In this document: positions 53,684 through 62,928 of the stretch, one piece after another
Layout of the letters: every line of letters begins with the position of its first letter
Numbering within the stretch: position 1 is the stretch's first letter
Assembly: GCF_005887635.2 (NCBI RefSeq)
Contig: NZ_CP040818.1
Span: 1,580,501 to 1,644,500, forward strand
Direction: 5' to 3'
DNA length: 64,000 nt
From: Paroceanicella profunda
Lineage (GTDB): Bacteria; Pseudomonadota; Alphaproteobacteria; Rhodobacterales; Rhodobacteraceae
The notes under the pieces: model-generated
The model's database searches: none
What the model was told of the DNA's origin: nothing
The model's input: the letters and a program-made list of their open reading frames with translations, nothing else
Program-made: the position numbers and the translations under genes

Positions 53684-54316
53684 TCAGCCCTGCGGGCAGG
53701 CTGCGCCGGTGTCGATCCAGGCGCGCATCAGGGTGCCGAGCTGCTCCTGCGTGCCCGGGGCGGGGGCGCGGCCTTCGCCGGGGTGCCATGCCCAGCCGAC
53801 GAGGCTGTCCTGCGCCATGTGCTCGTAGAGATCCTCCAGGTTGCGGCCGCCGTTGCGCTCCGGGTCCTTGATCTGCACGCAGATATCGGCGAGCGACACG
53901 CCCTGCCAGCCCATGGAGACCGGGGCGAGGTGCCAGGCCTCATGGCCGGGGATCGAGCTTTTGCCGTCCGGGAAGGTGACGTTCTCCACCCCGTGACAGG
54001 TGTTGCAGGACATTCCGGGCGCGCCCATGTCGGCCTCGCCGCGCACCACGGGCGGGATGTGGGTGTGCAGGTCGTCGCCCTGGGTCGGGCCGCCGGTGAC
54101 CGGGTGGCAGTTCATGCAGCGCGGGCTTTCGATGACCTTGCCGATCTCGCCGAAGAGGGCGGCGGAGCGCGCGGCCTCGTCGGTGATGCCGGCGAAGGCC
54201 TCCGGGGCCTGCAGCGTCTCCGCCGCGCTGTCCTGCGCGGCGGCGGCCAGGGGGGCCATGAGGACGGGCAGCAGGAGAGCGGCACGCGCGGCGCGCGTGA
54301 AGAGTGTCGTGGTCAT
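53684..54316 (-). CDS. Periplasmic diheme cytochrome c
   Basis: 210 residues. A signal peptide (MTTTLFTRAARAALLLPVLMAPLAAAA) is followed by a mature domain with two haem-attachment motifs, C67-M-N-C-H71 and C104-N-T-C-H108. GEADMGAPGMSC and PGHEAWHLAPVSMGW supply candidate axial Met/His residues. It is the last of three genes with the molybdenum large subunit and 2Fe-2S subunit on the same strand, 17 bases apart, so it is the likely electron acceptor of that enzyme. AGGAG precedes the ATG. Confidence 0.9.
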   Translation of the reverse strand: MTTTLFTRAARAALLLPVLMAPLAAAAQDSAAETLQAPEAFAGITDEAARSAALFGEIGKVIESPRCMNCHPVTGGPTQGDDLHTHIPPVVRGEADMGAPGMSCNTCHGVENVTFPDGKSSIPGHEAWHLAPVSMGWQGVSLADICVQIKDPERNGGRNLEDLYEHMAQDSLVGWAWHPGEGRAPAPGTQEQLGTLMRAWIDTGAACPQG

Positions 54317-54333
54317 GGTGTTTCTCCTGCGTC

Positions 54334-56559
54334 TCAAACCATCTGGCGGGCGAAGGGCAGTTGTTCGACCACCTCGCCTGTCAGCACCCGCCAGGCATTG
54401 GCGAGGGCGGGGGCGAGCGGCGGCACGCCGGGCTCGCCGACGCCGGTGGGGGCCTCGGTGCTCTCGATGATCGCCACCTCGATCTGCGGCATCTCGTGGA
54501 TGCGCAGCATGCGGTAGCTGTCCCAGTTGCCCTGGACGACGTCGCCGCCGGGCGCGAGGGTGATATCGGAGTAGAGGGCAGTGGAGAGCGCGAAGCCGAT
54601 CCCGCCTTCCATCTGCGCGCGGATGGTGTTCGGGTTCACCGCCACGCCGCAATCGACCGCGCACCAGACCCGGGTGACGGCAGGGGCGCCGTTGCGGCTC
54701 TCCACCTCGACGACCTGCGCGACATAGGTCCCGAAGGACTTTGTCCAGGCCACGCCGTAAGCCTTGCCCGGCCGGTCGGCGCGGGTGGTGCCCTGCCAGT
54801 CCGCCAGGGCGGCGACGCGTTCGAGCACGCCGCGCGCGCGGGTGGCCTCGGGGGTGAGCAGGTCCAGGCGGCCCTGCAGCGGGTCCTTGCCGCCGGCCTC
54901 CAGCAACCGGTCGAGGAAGGCCTCCACCGCGTAGGCGGTGTGGGTGTGGCCGACGGAGCGGAACCACAGCGTGCTCACCGGGCTCTGCGTCTGCGCCCAG
55001 GCGATGCGCCGGGCGCCGAAGGCGTAGGGCAGCTCGGCCGAGCCTTCGAAGGCGATCGGGTCCACCCCGTCCTTCATCATGCCGGCCATGGCGCTGCCGT
55101 CGATGAAGGACTGGTTGGCGACGACATTCTCCCAGCCGACGATGGCGCCGTTCTCGTCCAGGCCGGCGCGCATCCGGTGCACGGTGAGCGGGCGGTAGTA
55201 GCCGCCGCGCAGGTCGTCCTCGCGGGTCCAGACCAGCTTGTAGACGCCGTCGCGCCCCGCCGCCTTGGCGACGGAGGCGATTTCCGCCGCAATCTGGGAA
55301 TCGTATTGCGCGCGCCGGCCGAAGCTGCCGCCGGCGAAGATCACGTCGATGGTGACATCGTCATGCTCCAGCCCGAGCACCTGGGCCGCGGTGGCGCGGT
55401 CGAAGGTGGGGAACTGGCAGCCGTAGGTGAGCACCGCCTTGCCGTTGCGAAGCTCGATGACACCGTCCAGCGGTTCCATCGGCGAATGCGCGAGGTACGG
55501 GAAGCGGATCTCCGATTCGATCACCTGCGCGGCGCTGTCGATGGCGGAGATGTCGCCCTCCTCCTCCACCACCTTGCCGCCCTGCGCGGCGGCGGCGGAG
55601 AAATCATCGAAGATCTCCGCGGAGGAGCGGGTCTCGGCCTTGCTGTCGTCCCAGGTCACGGTGAGGGCCTGGCGGCCCTTGATCGCCGTCCAGGTGTTGC
55701 GGGCATAGACCGCCACGCCGAACGGCGTCTCGCGCACCATCTCGACCCCGGGCACCGCCAGCGCAGCGCTGTCGTCGAAGCTGGCGACGGTCGCACCGAT
55801 TTTCGGCGGATGGGCGATCACGGCCACCAGCATGTCGTCATGGTGGATGTCCATGGCGAACTGCGCGGTGCCGTTGCTCTTGGCCACCATGTCGAGGCGG
55901 CGCAGGTCCGCCGCGCCGATCAGCCGGAACTGCGAGGGGTCCTTCAGCGCCGGCTCCTGCGGCACCTCCAGCTTCATCGCGGCCTCGGCCAGCGCGCCGA
56001 AGCCGGAGCTCTTCCCGCTGCCCGCATGGGCGATGGTGCCCTGCGACACGGTGATCTCGCCGGCCGGAACGCCCCATTCCGCCGCGGCTGCGGAGACCAG
56101 CATCGCCCGGGCCGCCGCCCCGATCCGCCGCATCTGCATGTAGCTGTTCGCGATGGCGGTGGAGCCGCCTGTGCCCTGGATGCCGAACAGGGTGTTCACG
56201 TAGAGCTTCTGGTCCGCCGGCGCACCGGCGGCGCGCATCTGCGACCAGTCGGCGTCCAGCTCCTCGGCGACGAGGGTGGCGAGACCGGTGTAGGGGCCCT
56301 GGCCCATCTCGAGATGCTTGGAGAGCACGGTCACCGTGTCATCCGGCGCGATGTGGATGAAGGCGAGCGGCGCGAGGCCGGGGCCTCCGGCGGCGCTCTG
56401 CGCGCGCAGCCCGCCCAGCGGCAGGCTGGCGGCCACCACGAGCCCGGTGGCGCCGATCAGCAGCCCGCGGCGGCTCACCAGCAGGCGCGGCGGCAGGGTG
56501 GTCTCGGCGGCGGATGGCTGGCGCGCGTCCTGAAGGATGCGTGTGTACTGGCTGGTCAT
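54334..56559 (-). CDS. Xanthine dehydrogenase family molybdopterin subunit (IorB-like)
   Basis: Large molybdenum subunit of 741 residues. A twin-Arg signal (LLVSRRGLLIGATGLVVAA) near residue 30 means folded export to the periplasm. Catalytic-site signatures include GGSFGRRAQYDSQ, HSPMEPLDG, GQGPYTGLATL and the active-site Glu in GVGEPGVPPLAPA near 710. This is the isoquinoline 1-oxidoreductase/aldehyde dehydrogenase type which uses a cytochrome c and no FAD subunit. Substrate unknown. It begins three bases after the stop of the 2Fe-2S gene. Confidence 0.92.
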   Translation of the reverse strand: MTSQYTRILQDARQPSAAETTLPPRLLVSRRGLLIGATGLVVAASLPLGGLRAQSAAGGPGLAPLAFIHIAPDDTVTVLSKHLEMGQGPYTGLATLVAEELDADWSQMRAAGAPADQKLYVNTLFGIQGTGGSTAIANSYMQMRRIGAAARAMLVSAAAAEWGVPAGEITVSQGTIAHAGSGKSSGFGALAEAAMKLEVPQEPALKDPSQFRLIGAADLRRLDMVAKSNGTAQFAMDIHHDDMLVAVIAHPPKIGATVASFDDSAALAVPGVEMVRETPFGVAVYARNTWTAIKGRQALTVTWDDSKAETRSSAEIFDDFSAAAAQGGKVVEEEGDISAIDSAAQVIESEIRFPYLAHSPMEPLDGVIELRNGKAVLTYGCQFPTFDRATAAQVLGLEHDDVTIDVIFAGGSFGRRAQYDSQIAAEIASVAKAAGRDGVYKLVWTREDDLRGGYYRPLTVHRMRAGLDENGAIVGWENVVANQSFIDGSAMAGMMKDGVDPIAFEGSAELPYAFGARRIAWAQTQSPVSTLWFRSVGHTHTAYAVEAFLDRLLEAGGKDPLQGRLDLLTPEATRARGVLERVAALADWQGTTRADRPGKAYGVAWTKSFGTYVAQVVEVESRNGAPAVTRVWCAVDCGVAVNPNTIRAQMEGGIGFALSTALYSDITLAPGGDVVQGNWDSYRMLRIHEMPQIEVAIIESTEAPTGVGEPGVPPLAPALANAWRVLTGEVVEQLPFARQMV

Positions 56560-56562
56560 CGC

Positions 56563-57021
56563 TTATCCCTCCAGCGTCGCGGCGGCGTCGTGGATCGCCT
56601 GCCGGATGCGGACATAGGTGGCGCACCGGCAGACATTGCCGGCCATCGCGTTGTCGATATCGGAATCGGTGGGGTTCGGGATCATTTCCAGCAGGGCCGT
56701 TGCCGACATCACCTGGCCGGACTGGCACCAGCCGCACTGCGGCACGTCGATCGCGGCCCAGGCGCTCTGCACCGCCGCGACGACGGGGCCCTCCATGCCC
56801 TCGATGGTGGTGATCTCGGCGCCCTCGACCATCGACATCGGCGTGACGCAGGCCCGGCGCGGCATGCCGTCCATCATCACCGTGCAGGCACCGCATTGCG
56901 CGACGCCGCAGCCGAACTTGGTTCCGGTGAGCTTCATCTCGTCCCTGAGTGCCCAGAGCAGCGGCATGTCGGGATCGAGATCGAGCGAAACTTCGCTTCC
57001 GTTGAGAGTGAATGTGGTCAT
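56563..57021 (-). CDS. [2Fe-2S] subunit of molybdenum hydroxylase (IorA-like)
   Basis: Small electron-transfer subunit of 152 residues with two clusters. First ferredoxin-type site Cys38, Cys43, Cys46, Cys58 (FGCGVAQCGAC, ACVT); second site Cys96, Cys99, Cys131, Cys133 (CGWCQSGQ, CRC) next to molybdenum. Lacks a signal peptide, so it is presumably carried out with the Tat-tagged large subunit. First gene of the trio, so the promoter lies upstream. No FAD subunit or XdhC maturation gene in the window. Confidence 0.94.
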   Translation of the reverse strand: MTTFTLNGSEVSLDLDPDMPLLWALRDEMKLTGTKFGCGVAQCGACTVMMDGMPRRACVTPMSMVEGAEITTIEGMEGPVVAAVQSAWAAIDVPQCGWCQSGQVMSATALLEMIPNPTDSDIDNAMAGNVCRCATYVRIRQAIHDAAATLEG

Positions 57022-57659
57022 CTGTGGCTCCCTGCCTCGTTCCGTGAGGCGTCTGGCTGCAGGCTGCTGACCGCACCGCGGGGGGCGCTGCGGTCCTGTC
57101 TTGTCACGGCAGGTCGGCGGAGAACCGGTTCACGCCGCAGTGGATCCGATCCCCGGTTGCGCCCCGGGCGCCTTGCCCTGCGTCCCCTTGCCCCGCATAC
57201 CGCGCGCGTCCCGCGCCCTTGCCCTGCGCCATCGGGACCGGCGTGAGGATACCCCATCGGGCAGCTTTCACCAATCCGACCTGCGTATAGGGTGCCGCAG
57301 GGGCGCGGCGCCCTGCGGCACCTCCCGGGACGCAGCGCTTGCGACCGGGGGAGCCATGGCCTGAGGGGGAAGGGGATCGGGGCGAGGGCATGTGGTCTCG
57401 TCGGGCCTGTTCCGGAAATCGGTGTCTGGATGACGGACCGCAGGGTGAAATCCGGCCCGGTTCGCGCCGCCGGGCGGAGGAGACGGGCCGGTGGGCCCGG
57501 CGCGCCGCCGACATCACGAAAGCGGGATATAGGGTGGTCACGCTCCGGTGATTACCCGCGTTTCAGGTCATAGGGTTATGAAGGCCGGATATGAATGGCA
57601 CGCGCCCGGCCCGCGGCGCCCTCCCGAAATCGCGTGAAGGGGGCGCCGCGGCGCGGGTC
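57022..57659. other. Gene-free spacer upstream of the molybdenum operon
   Basis: About 640 bases between the 2Fe-2S gene and the convergent end of the DUF1523 gene. No supportable gene; two slightly AT-richer patches (57250-57290 and 57520-57600) may contain promoters. No recognisable RNA. Confidence 0.5.
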
Positions 57660-58220
57660 TCAGGTGTCCGGATCGCCGTCGAAGATCGGGTCGATGCGCC
57701 GGCGCTTGAAGCGGCGCACGAGGCGGAACACCCAGAAGGCCAGCAGCCCCAGCACCACGAAGAAGATGATGTTGAACCACGGGACGATCGTGGGGTCCGC
57801 GGTGTCCGTCGGCTCGATGTCGATCACGTTGGGAAACATGGTGAGCATCTCCAGCCGCCAGCCGTAGGAGGTGACCACCACCCATTGCGGCGTGTCGCGC
57901 CCGGAGACCTCGGATTGCGCCCGCGCCTGCAGCGTGCCGGAATCGAACTTGAAGTAGAAGGGGAAGGACCAGCCGGTGTCCTCGTTGCGGAACACGTATT
58001 CCTTGCCGTTCTGGCCCACGGTGTTGATGAAGCGCACGTCGCGGGTCTGGGTGCTCTGGCTGTTGGTGCGGGTGCTGTCGAACAGGCCGGAGCCGTCGAC
58101 GCGCTTCGTGTCCGTTCCCACCACGCGGACCACCTCATGCGAGGGCAGGTAGTAGTGGAACCAGGCGCCGACGAAAAGCACGGCAACGGCGATGAGGATC
58201 CATTTCAGGCGGCGCAGCAT
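57660..58220 (-). CDS. DUF1523 family protein
   Basis: Membrane-associated protein of 186 residues. N-terminal transmembrane helix (LKWILIAVAVLFVGAWFHYYL), a central domain with VVRVVGTDTKRVD and TRDVRFINTVGQNGKEYVFRNEDTGW, then a second C-terminal transmembrane helix (NIIFFVVLGLLAFWVFRLV). Typical of DUF1523 in Rhodobacterales; function unknown. Start at MLRRLKWIL with AAGGAG seven bases upstream. It is transcribed alone, with DctM 190 bases upstream. Confidence 0.85.
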   Translation of the reverse strand: MLRRLKWILIAVAVLFVGAWFHYYLPSHEVVRVVGTDTKRVDGSGLFDSTRTNSQSTQTRDVRFINTVGQNGKEYVFRNEDTGWSFPFYFKFDSGTLQARAQSEVSGRDTPQWVVVTSYGWRLEMLTMFPNVIDIEPTDTADPTIVPWFNIIFFVVLGLLAFWVFRLVRRFKRRRIDPIFDGDPDT

Positions 58221-58407
58221 GGGCAAGCTCCTTGTCTCGGCCGCAGGCGGGCGCGTGCGGCGTCGGCCGGGCGGGCCCGGCAGGTGTCGACCTCATGCCA
58301 TATAGGGTTCCCTGCCGCGCTGCGACACATATCCGCCCGGGAAATCGGCTGCCGGAGGCGCGGGGGGCGCGACCGGGCCCCCGCGGGGAGCGCCGGCCGC
58401 GCGCCTG

Positions 58408-59766
58408 CTAGCTGCGCAGGAGCGTGGGCAGCCAGAGCGTGATCGCCGGGAAGGCGACGAGGATCACCACCCGGACCAGCTCGGCGCAGAAGAACGGCAT
58501 CACGCCGATGAAGGTCTCGCGCATGGGCACGTTCTTCGCCATGGCCGAGATCACGAAGACATTCATGCCCACCGGTGGCGTGATCAGCCCCAGCTCCACC
58601 ACGATGAGCGCGAGGATGCCGAACCACACCTTCAGGTCCTCGGTGGTCATGCCGAAGCCGGCGGTGGCGGCGTCCACGTAGTCTCCGCCGTTGATCTCCA
58701 CCAGAACCGGCCAGAAGAACGGGATGGCGAGCAGGATCATCGACAGGCTGTCCATCAGGCAGCCCAGCACGATGAGGGCGGCCAGCAGGATCGCCAGCAC
58801 GGTGATGGGCGCGAGGCCGGAATGGGCCATCCACTCCGCCACGGCCTGGGGCACGCCGCCGCGCGACATGAAGATCTTCAGCATCTCCGCGCCCAGCAGG
58901 ATGAGGTAGATCATGCCCGTGGAGCTGGCGGTCTGCAGCAGCGCGTCGCGCAGCTGCGGCCAGCGGATGCCGCCATGCACCGTGCCGTAGGCCCAGACGA
59001 GGAACACGCCGATGGCGGCGGCCGGCGTGGGGTTGAAGAAGCCGAAGTAGATGCCGCCGATCACCAGCGCGAACACGCAGAGCACCGGCAGCACGGAGAC
59101 GGAGGCGGAGATGAACTCGGCGCGGTCGATGGGCGCGCGCTTCGGGCCGGCCGCCGGGTTCACCGTCACGTAGACGAGGATGGTGAGGATGAACAGGATG
59201 ACCGCGATCAGCCCCGGCACCAGCGCGGCCATGAACATGGTGACGATGTTCGCCTCCACGATCACCGCGTAGATCACCAGCACCACGGAGGGCGGGATCA
59301 GGATGCCCAGCACGCCGCCGGCCGCCAGCGTGCCGGTGGCCAGCGCCCCGGAATAGCGGTAGCGGAACAGCTCGGGCAGCGCCACCTGGCCCATGGTGGA
59401 CGCGGTGGCGAGCGAGGAGCCGCAGACCGAGCCGAAGCCCGCGCAGGCCGCGATGGCGGAAATGGCGGTGCCGCCGGGCAGCCAGCCCAGCCAGGCGTTC
59501 GCCGCGCGGAACAGGTCGCGCGAGAGGCCGGCCTTGGTGGCGATGTTGCCCATCAGCACGAACATCGGCACCACCGAGAGGTCGTAGATGGAGAACTGCC
59601 CGTAGGCGAGGGTCTTGAGCTGGCTCATGAAGATGGCCGGCCCGTTCAGGATGGTCACCCCGATGCCGCCCACCAGGATCATCGAATAGGCGATGGGCAT
59701 GCGCAGCGCGATGAGGATGACGAGCAGCCCCAGCCCGCCGAACCCGATCATCAGGGCGTCAGCCAT
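58408..59766 (-). CDS. dctM: TRAP transporter large permease DctM-type
   Basis: Large TRAP membrane subunit of 452 residues with about 12 transmembrane helices in two inverted elevator-type halves. Characteristic blocks: GLSRDLFRAANAWLGWLPGGTA, ASTMGQVALPELFRYRYSGALA, GILIPPSVVLVIY, and LITPPVGMNVFVISAM. Moves a solute together with sodium. Start overlaps the dctQ stop by eight bases. The ligand is unknown and must come from DctP. Confidence 0.93.
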   Translation of the reverse strand: MADALMIGFGGLGLLVILIALRMPIAYSMILVGGIGVTILNGPAIFMSQLKTLAYGQFSIYDLSVVPMFVLMGNIATKAGLSRDLFRAANAWLGWLPGGTAISAIAACAGFGSVCGSSLATASTMGQVALPELFRYRYSGALATGTLAAGGVLGILIPPSVVLVIYAVIVEANIVTMFMAALVPGLIAVILFILTILVYVTVNPAAGPKRAPIDRAEFISASVSVLPVLCVFALVIGGIYFGFFNPTPAAAIGVFLVWAYGTVHGGIRWPQLRDALLQTASSTGMIYLILLGAEMLKIFMSRGGVPQAVAEWMAHSGLAPITVLAILLAALIVLGCLMDSLSMILLAIPFFWPVLVEINGGDYVDAATAGFGMTTEDLKVWFGILALIVVELGLITPPVGMNVFVISAMAKNVPMRETFIGVMPFFCAELVRVVILVAFPAITLWLPTLLRS

Positions 59767-60304
59767 GCGGATGCTCCGCTTCGGAATGATAGCCGGCGGA
59801 GCCGCGCGCGGCGTCCAGCATGGTCAGCACCGCGGCCACGGCGAGCAGCGCCAGCGAGACGAGGATGGGCAGGAAGGCATACCAGTGCGGGATCTGCAGG
59901 ATGGTGGTGGTATAGCCGTAATCCCTCTGGTCCAGCATGCCCACGGACATCCGCCAGATCATCAGCAGCGTGAAGCCGAAGGCCACCACGGCGGAGAGGA
60001 ACACCAGCCGCGCCACCCAGGCCCGGGACAGGCCGGAGGTGAAGATGTCGGCGGTGACGTTCTCGTCTTGCATCTGGCACCATGGCAGGAAGGTGAACAC
60101 GGCCACGCAGACCCCCATTTCGGTAAGCTCGAAGTCGCCCGGGAAGGGCAGGGTGAACAGCGACGCCCCGACGACGGAGGCCGTGTTCATGAGGACGACG
60201 GCCAGCAGCAGCACGCCGCCGAGAATCGCCCAGCCGGTGATGATGCGGCGGGCGAGGCCCTCGAGCCCCGCCTGCCCCTGTCCGGCCTCGCCCTGCGCCC
60301 TCAC
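59759..60304 (-). CDS. dctQ: TRAP transporter small permease DctQ-type
   Basis: Small TRAP membrane subunit of 181 residues, four helices, starting with a GTG that overlaps the dctP stop (GTGA). Family landmarks: ILGGVLLLAVVLMNTASVVG, PWCQMQDENVTADIFTSGLS and the conserved RMSVGMLDQRDY. N-terminal residues are polar. It is translated between dctP and dctM and supplies the small subunit of the tripartite carrier. Confidence 0.88.
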   Translation of the reverse strand: MRAQGEAGQGQAGLEGLARRIITGWAILGGVLLLAVVLMNTASVVGASLFTLPFPGDFELTEMGVCVAVFTFLPWCQMQDENVTADIFTSGLSRAWVARLVFLSAVVAFGFTLLMIWRMSVGMLDQRDYGYTTTILQIPHWYAFLPILVSLALLAVAAVLTMLDAARGSAGYHSEAEHPHG

Positions 60305-61344
60305 TCGGTCGCGTTCTTCGCGATGAGGTCGCGCGCCTGGTCCACGAGCGCCTGCCCGTCCAGCCCGGCGCCCTTCACCTCGGCGATCCACTTGTCGACC
60401 ACCGGGTCGAGCACGGCGAGCATCTCCTTCGTCTCGTCCTCGGTGAGCATCACGTGGTTGCGCCCGGCCTTCTCGGCGATCTGGATGCCGAAATCGTCGT
60501 TCTCGCGCCAGTAATCGCCGACACTCGCCCACCAGTCACGCCCCGAGGCATCCCGGAAGGCCTTCTGGATGTCCTCCGGCAGGCCGGACCAGCGGTCCTG
60601 GTTCATCGACACCTGGAAGGTGGTGGTGCCCAGCCGCTCGCGGTTGGCGCCCTCGATGAAATACTGGATCTGGTCCTGCAGCTTCAGCGCCGGGATGATC
60701 TCCCAGGGGATCAGCGCGCCGTCGACCACCTTCTTGGAGAGCGCCTGCGGCAGCTCGGGGACGGGCGTCGCCAGCGGGGCTGCGCCGAGCGCCTCGATCA
60801 CCCAGGCGCCGGTGCGCGAGGGGATGCGCATCTTCAGGCCGTTGAAGTCGGAGGGCTTGCGCACCTCCTTGTCGACCATCTGGATGCCCTGGCCGGCATG
60901 GACATGCAGCCACATCACCTCCACGCCCTTGTACTCGGGCTTGAGCATGTCGAACATGTCGTACATGGCCAGCGTGGTGGCGCGGGGGTCGTTGAGGTAG
61001 ACGGTGGGAAGCTCGAACACCTCGGTGCGCGGGAACAGGCCCGGGGTGTAGCCGTTCACCGTCCAGATGATGTCCACCACGCCGTCGCGCACCTGCTGGA
61101 TCAGCTCCGGCGGCTTGCCGCCCAGAGACATGGACGGGTAGACCTCGATCTTCACCCGGCCGCCGGAATTCTCCTCCACCTGCTTCGCCCAGGGCAGCAG
61201 CATCTTCTGATGCGCCGGCGCCTTCTCCGACAGCATGTGGTGGAGCTTGAAGGTGTAGGTGTCCTGCGCCATGGAGGGCTTGAAGCTGCCCGCCGTCAGC
61301 GCGAGGCCGGCCGCCATGGCGCCGAAACCGCGTCGCGTGATCAT
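60301..61344 (-). CDS. dctP: TRAP transporter substrate-binding protein DctP-type
   Basis: Periplasmic solute receptor of 347 residues. The N-terminus MITRRGFGAMAAGLALTAGS has an RRGF twin-Arg-like motif and a signal peptide ending near QD at 28. Family blocks: FKLHHMLSEKAPAHQKMLLPWAKQVEENSGGRVKIEVYPSM and the ligand Arg in LKMRIPSRTGAW near residue 170. GPTTFQVSM... region and the long C-terminal helix follow. Solute class cannot be named. GGGAG lies seven bases before the ATG. Confidence 0.93.
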   Translation of the reverse strand: MITRRGFGAMAAGLALTAGSFKPSMAQDTYTFKLHHMLSEKAPAHQKMLLPWAKQVEENSGGRVKIEVYPSMSLGGKPPELIQQVRDGVVDIIWTVNGYTPGLFPRTEVFELPTVYLNDPRATTLAMYDMFDMLKPEYKGVEVMWLHVHAGQGIQMVDKEVRKPSDFNGLKMRIPSRTGAWVIEALGAAPLATPVPELPQALSKKVVDGALIPWEIIPALKLQDQIQYFIEGANRERLGTTTFQVSMNQDRWSGLPEDIQKAFRDASGRDWWASVGDYWRENDDFGIQIAEKAGRNHVMLTEDETKEMLAVLDPVVDKWIAEVKGAGLDGQALVDQARDLIAKNATE

Positions 61345-61445
61345 GTGTTCTCTCCCTGAGCGGACGGGTGCTTCCGCGGCGCGGGCCCATCCAAGTTTTT
61401 TTCGCCGCTGGCTTTTTTCTCGCAGGGAAGGCAGGGGGCTGTCAA

Positions 61446-61462
61446 TGTTGTCGTTTACAACA
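61446..61462 (-). promoter_or_regulatory. Inverted repeat upstream of the TRAP operon
   Basis: TGTTGT-CGTTT-ACAACA, a 6-bp inverted repeat with a five-base centre, lies about 100 bases upstream of dctP in an AT-rich patch of poly-T stretches. This is the size and style of a GntR-type operator, so a regulator binding site is possible. No regulator gene lies nearby. Confidence 0.35.
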
Positions 61463-61972
61463 ATCAAGGCTGCGTGAAACCTTCGGGCGCCTGCCCGGCC
61501 CCACCCCCCTTGCGCGGGGCGGCGCGGCAGGCGGGCTTGCCGGTCCGAACCGGCCAATTCGACAAGATATCCGTCGCCGGTCCTGCCATGATGGCGGGCA
61601 AGGGCGCCGGGTTTCTGCGGCGCGGGGGCTCAAACCTTCATCATTTGCCTGATTCACGATCAAGATTTCGGGACAGACGGTCGCAGCGCGCCGGCCGGCC
61701 AGCTCCGGAATGCAAGGCTCGCCCGGGGGGCAGGCGCGCGGTATCGCACGTGATTCCCCCTTTAGCAGGCTGAAAGTTAACGGAATTTTCATCTGGCCGA
61801 TGCAAGGTCTGCGGCTGAAGCCTGGCAGGCCGGGGTGGAACAGGCCGAGGACAGGGGAGCCGTCATGCGCATGACGCATGGCTGACATGCCCCATATGGT
61901 CTAGCGTGACGGTTATATGTCGCCATATTGCGCGCCAGAACCTCCCCTTAATGTTGAGAAGGATTCGTCGAC
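61463..61972. other. Spacer between the TRAP operon and the DUF6280-like gene
   Basis: About 510 bases that mix GC-rich and AT-rich stretches. The right end carries the ribosome site AGAAGGA of the next gene, and AT-rich patches near 61760-61800 and 61900-61925 may carry its promoter. No gene is supported. Confidence 0.5.
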
Positions 61973-62278
61973 ATGTTCGACCAGATCGACCAGTGGGCCT
62001 TTACCCACGACCAGGGCGCCCGGGCCCAGAAACTGTTCGCCGCCGTCGTGCTTGCCGCACTTGATGACGCGATCGCAGATGACAAGAAATACGGCAACGG
62101 CGAAGAGGCCATTGCGCGCTGGGCCCGTTCCCGTGACGGCCGCGAAGTTCTGATGTGCGCCGGGATCGACCCGAACGAGCGCGTCGTCGAAGGCATGAAG
62201 ACCTTCGTGCGCAAGGGCATCCGCACCTCCGTGGCCCTGAGCCGCGAAGAGCAGGAGCGTCGGGCCGAAGCGGCCTGA
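61973..62278 (+). CDS. DUF6280-like small conserved protein
   Basis: Small soluble helical protein of 101 residues. The sequence is DQGARAQKLFAAVVLAALDDAIADD...RWARSRDGREVLMCAGIDPNERVVEGMKTFVRKG with a highly charged C-terminus. I recall this family (DUF6280) as a small conserved protein of Rhodobacterales, of unknown function. AGAAGGA precedes the ATG by nine bases. A hairpin follows the stop codon. Confidence 0.7.
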   Translation: MFDQIDQWAFTHDQGARAQKLFAAVVLAALDDAIADDKKYGNGEEAIARWARSRDGREVLMCAGIDPNERVVEGMKTFVRKGIRTSVALSREEQERRAEAA

Positions 62279-62297
62279 GGCAAGGGATACCGGGCTT

Positions 62298-62329
62298 GAG
62301 AAGGGGCGGGTCACGGGCCCGCCTTTCTC
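62298..62329 (+). terminator. Hairpin terminator after the DUF6280-like gene
   Basis: GGCGGG/CCCGCC inside GAGAA/TTCTC, separated by a small internal loop, 20 bases after the stop codon. There is a TTTC run inside the right arm but no T run after it. Confidence 0.45.
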
Positions 62330-62408
62330 GTCTCCGCTCTTAAGGTTTTCCCAACTCTCCGGCCGCACCATCGCCCGTAACCGGGCTGGCCGGACGGAGG
62401 AAAACCGG

Positions 62409-62759
62409 ATGAATCTCTACCACTGCTTCATCGACCTGAAGGATGATGCCAAGGCGCTCTCCTTCGCGCTGGCGCTGGACAACTGGATGGGGCACCTGCA
62501 GGCGCAGGGCACCATCCGGTCCTGGCGCCTCCTGCGCCGGAAGCTCAATCTCGCCGCGGACAGTTGTCGTGACTTCCTGCTGGAGATCGAGCTCGACGAT
62601 CTCAGCCAGCTTGACCGCGCCTACCGTCTCGCCGCCAGCCAGTCCGACGATGTCGCCCGCCTCTACGGGCAGGTGTCGCAGATGATCGCGCGGGCGGATT
62701 TCGGCCTGTACCGGCCCTTCCCGGACCCGGAACGCGCCGAGCGCGTCGCCCTGCTGTAG
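62409..62759 (+). CDS. DUF6614-like conserved hypothetical protein
   Basis: Small protein of 116 residues: NLYHCFIDLKDDAKALSFALALDNWMGHLQAQG, TIRSWRLLRRKLNLAADSCRDFLLEIELDDLSQLDRAY. It looks like a ferredoxin-like alpha/beta dimer. I recall it as a DUF6614-type family found in Rhodobacterales; the name is given with limited certainty. GGAGG lies eight bases before the ATG. Function unknown. Confidence 0.72.
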   Translation: MNLYHCFIDLKDDAKALSFALALDNWMGHLQAQGTIRSWRLLRRKLNLAADSCRDFLLEIELDDLSQLDRAYRLAASQSDDVARLYGQVSQMIARADFGLYRPFPDPERAERVALL

Positions 62760-62928
62760 ACAGGGCGCGGGCGTTCGGCGCCTTCGCGCGGATCCTTCCG
62801 CCTCCATGGAGGCTGCGGAGCATCCGGCCGGCACCCGCCGGCGTGCAGCGGAAAGGGCTCCGGGCCGTCGGGTCGCCGGAGCCCGGTTGGGCGCTGGAAC
62901 CCGGTCGGGCGCCGGCCGGCGGGCGCGG

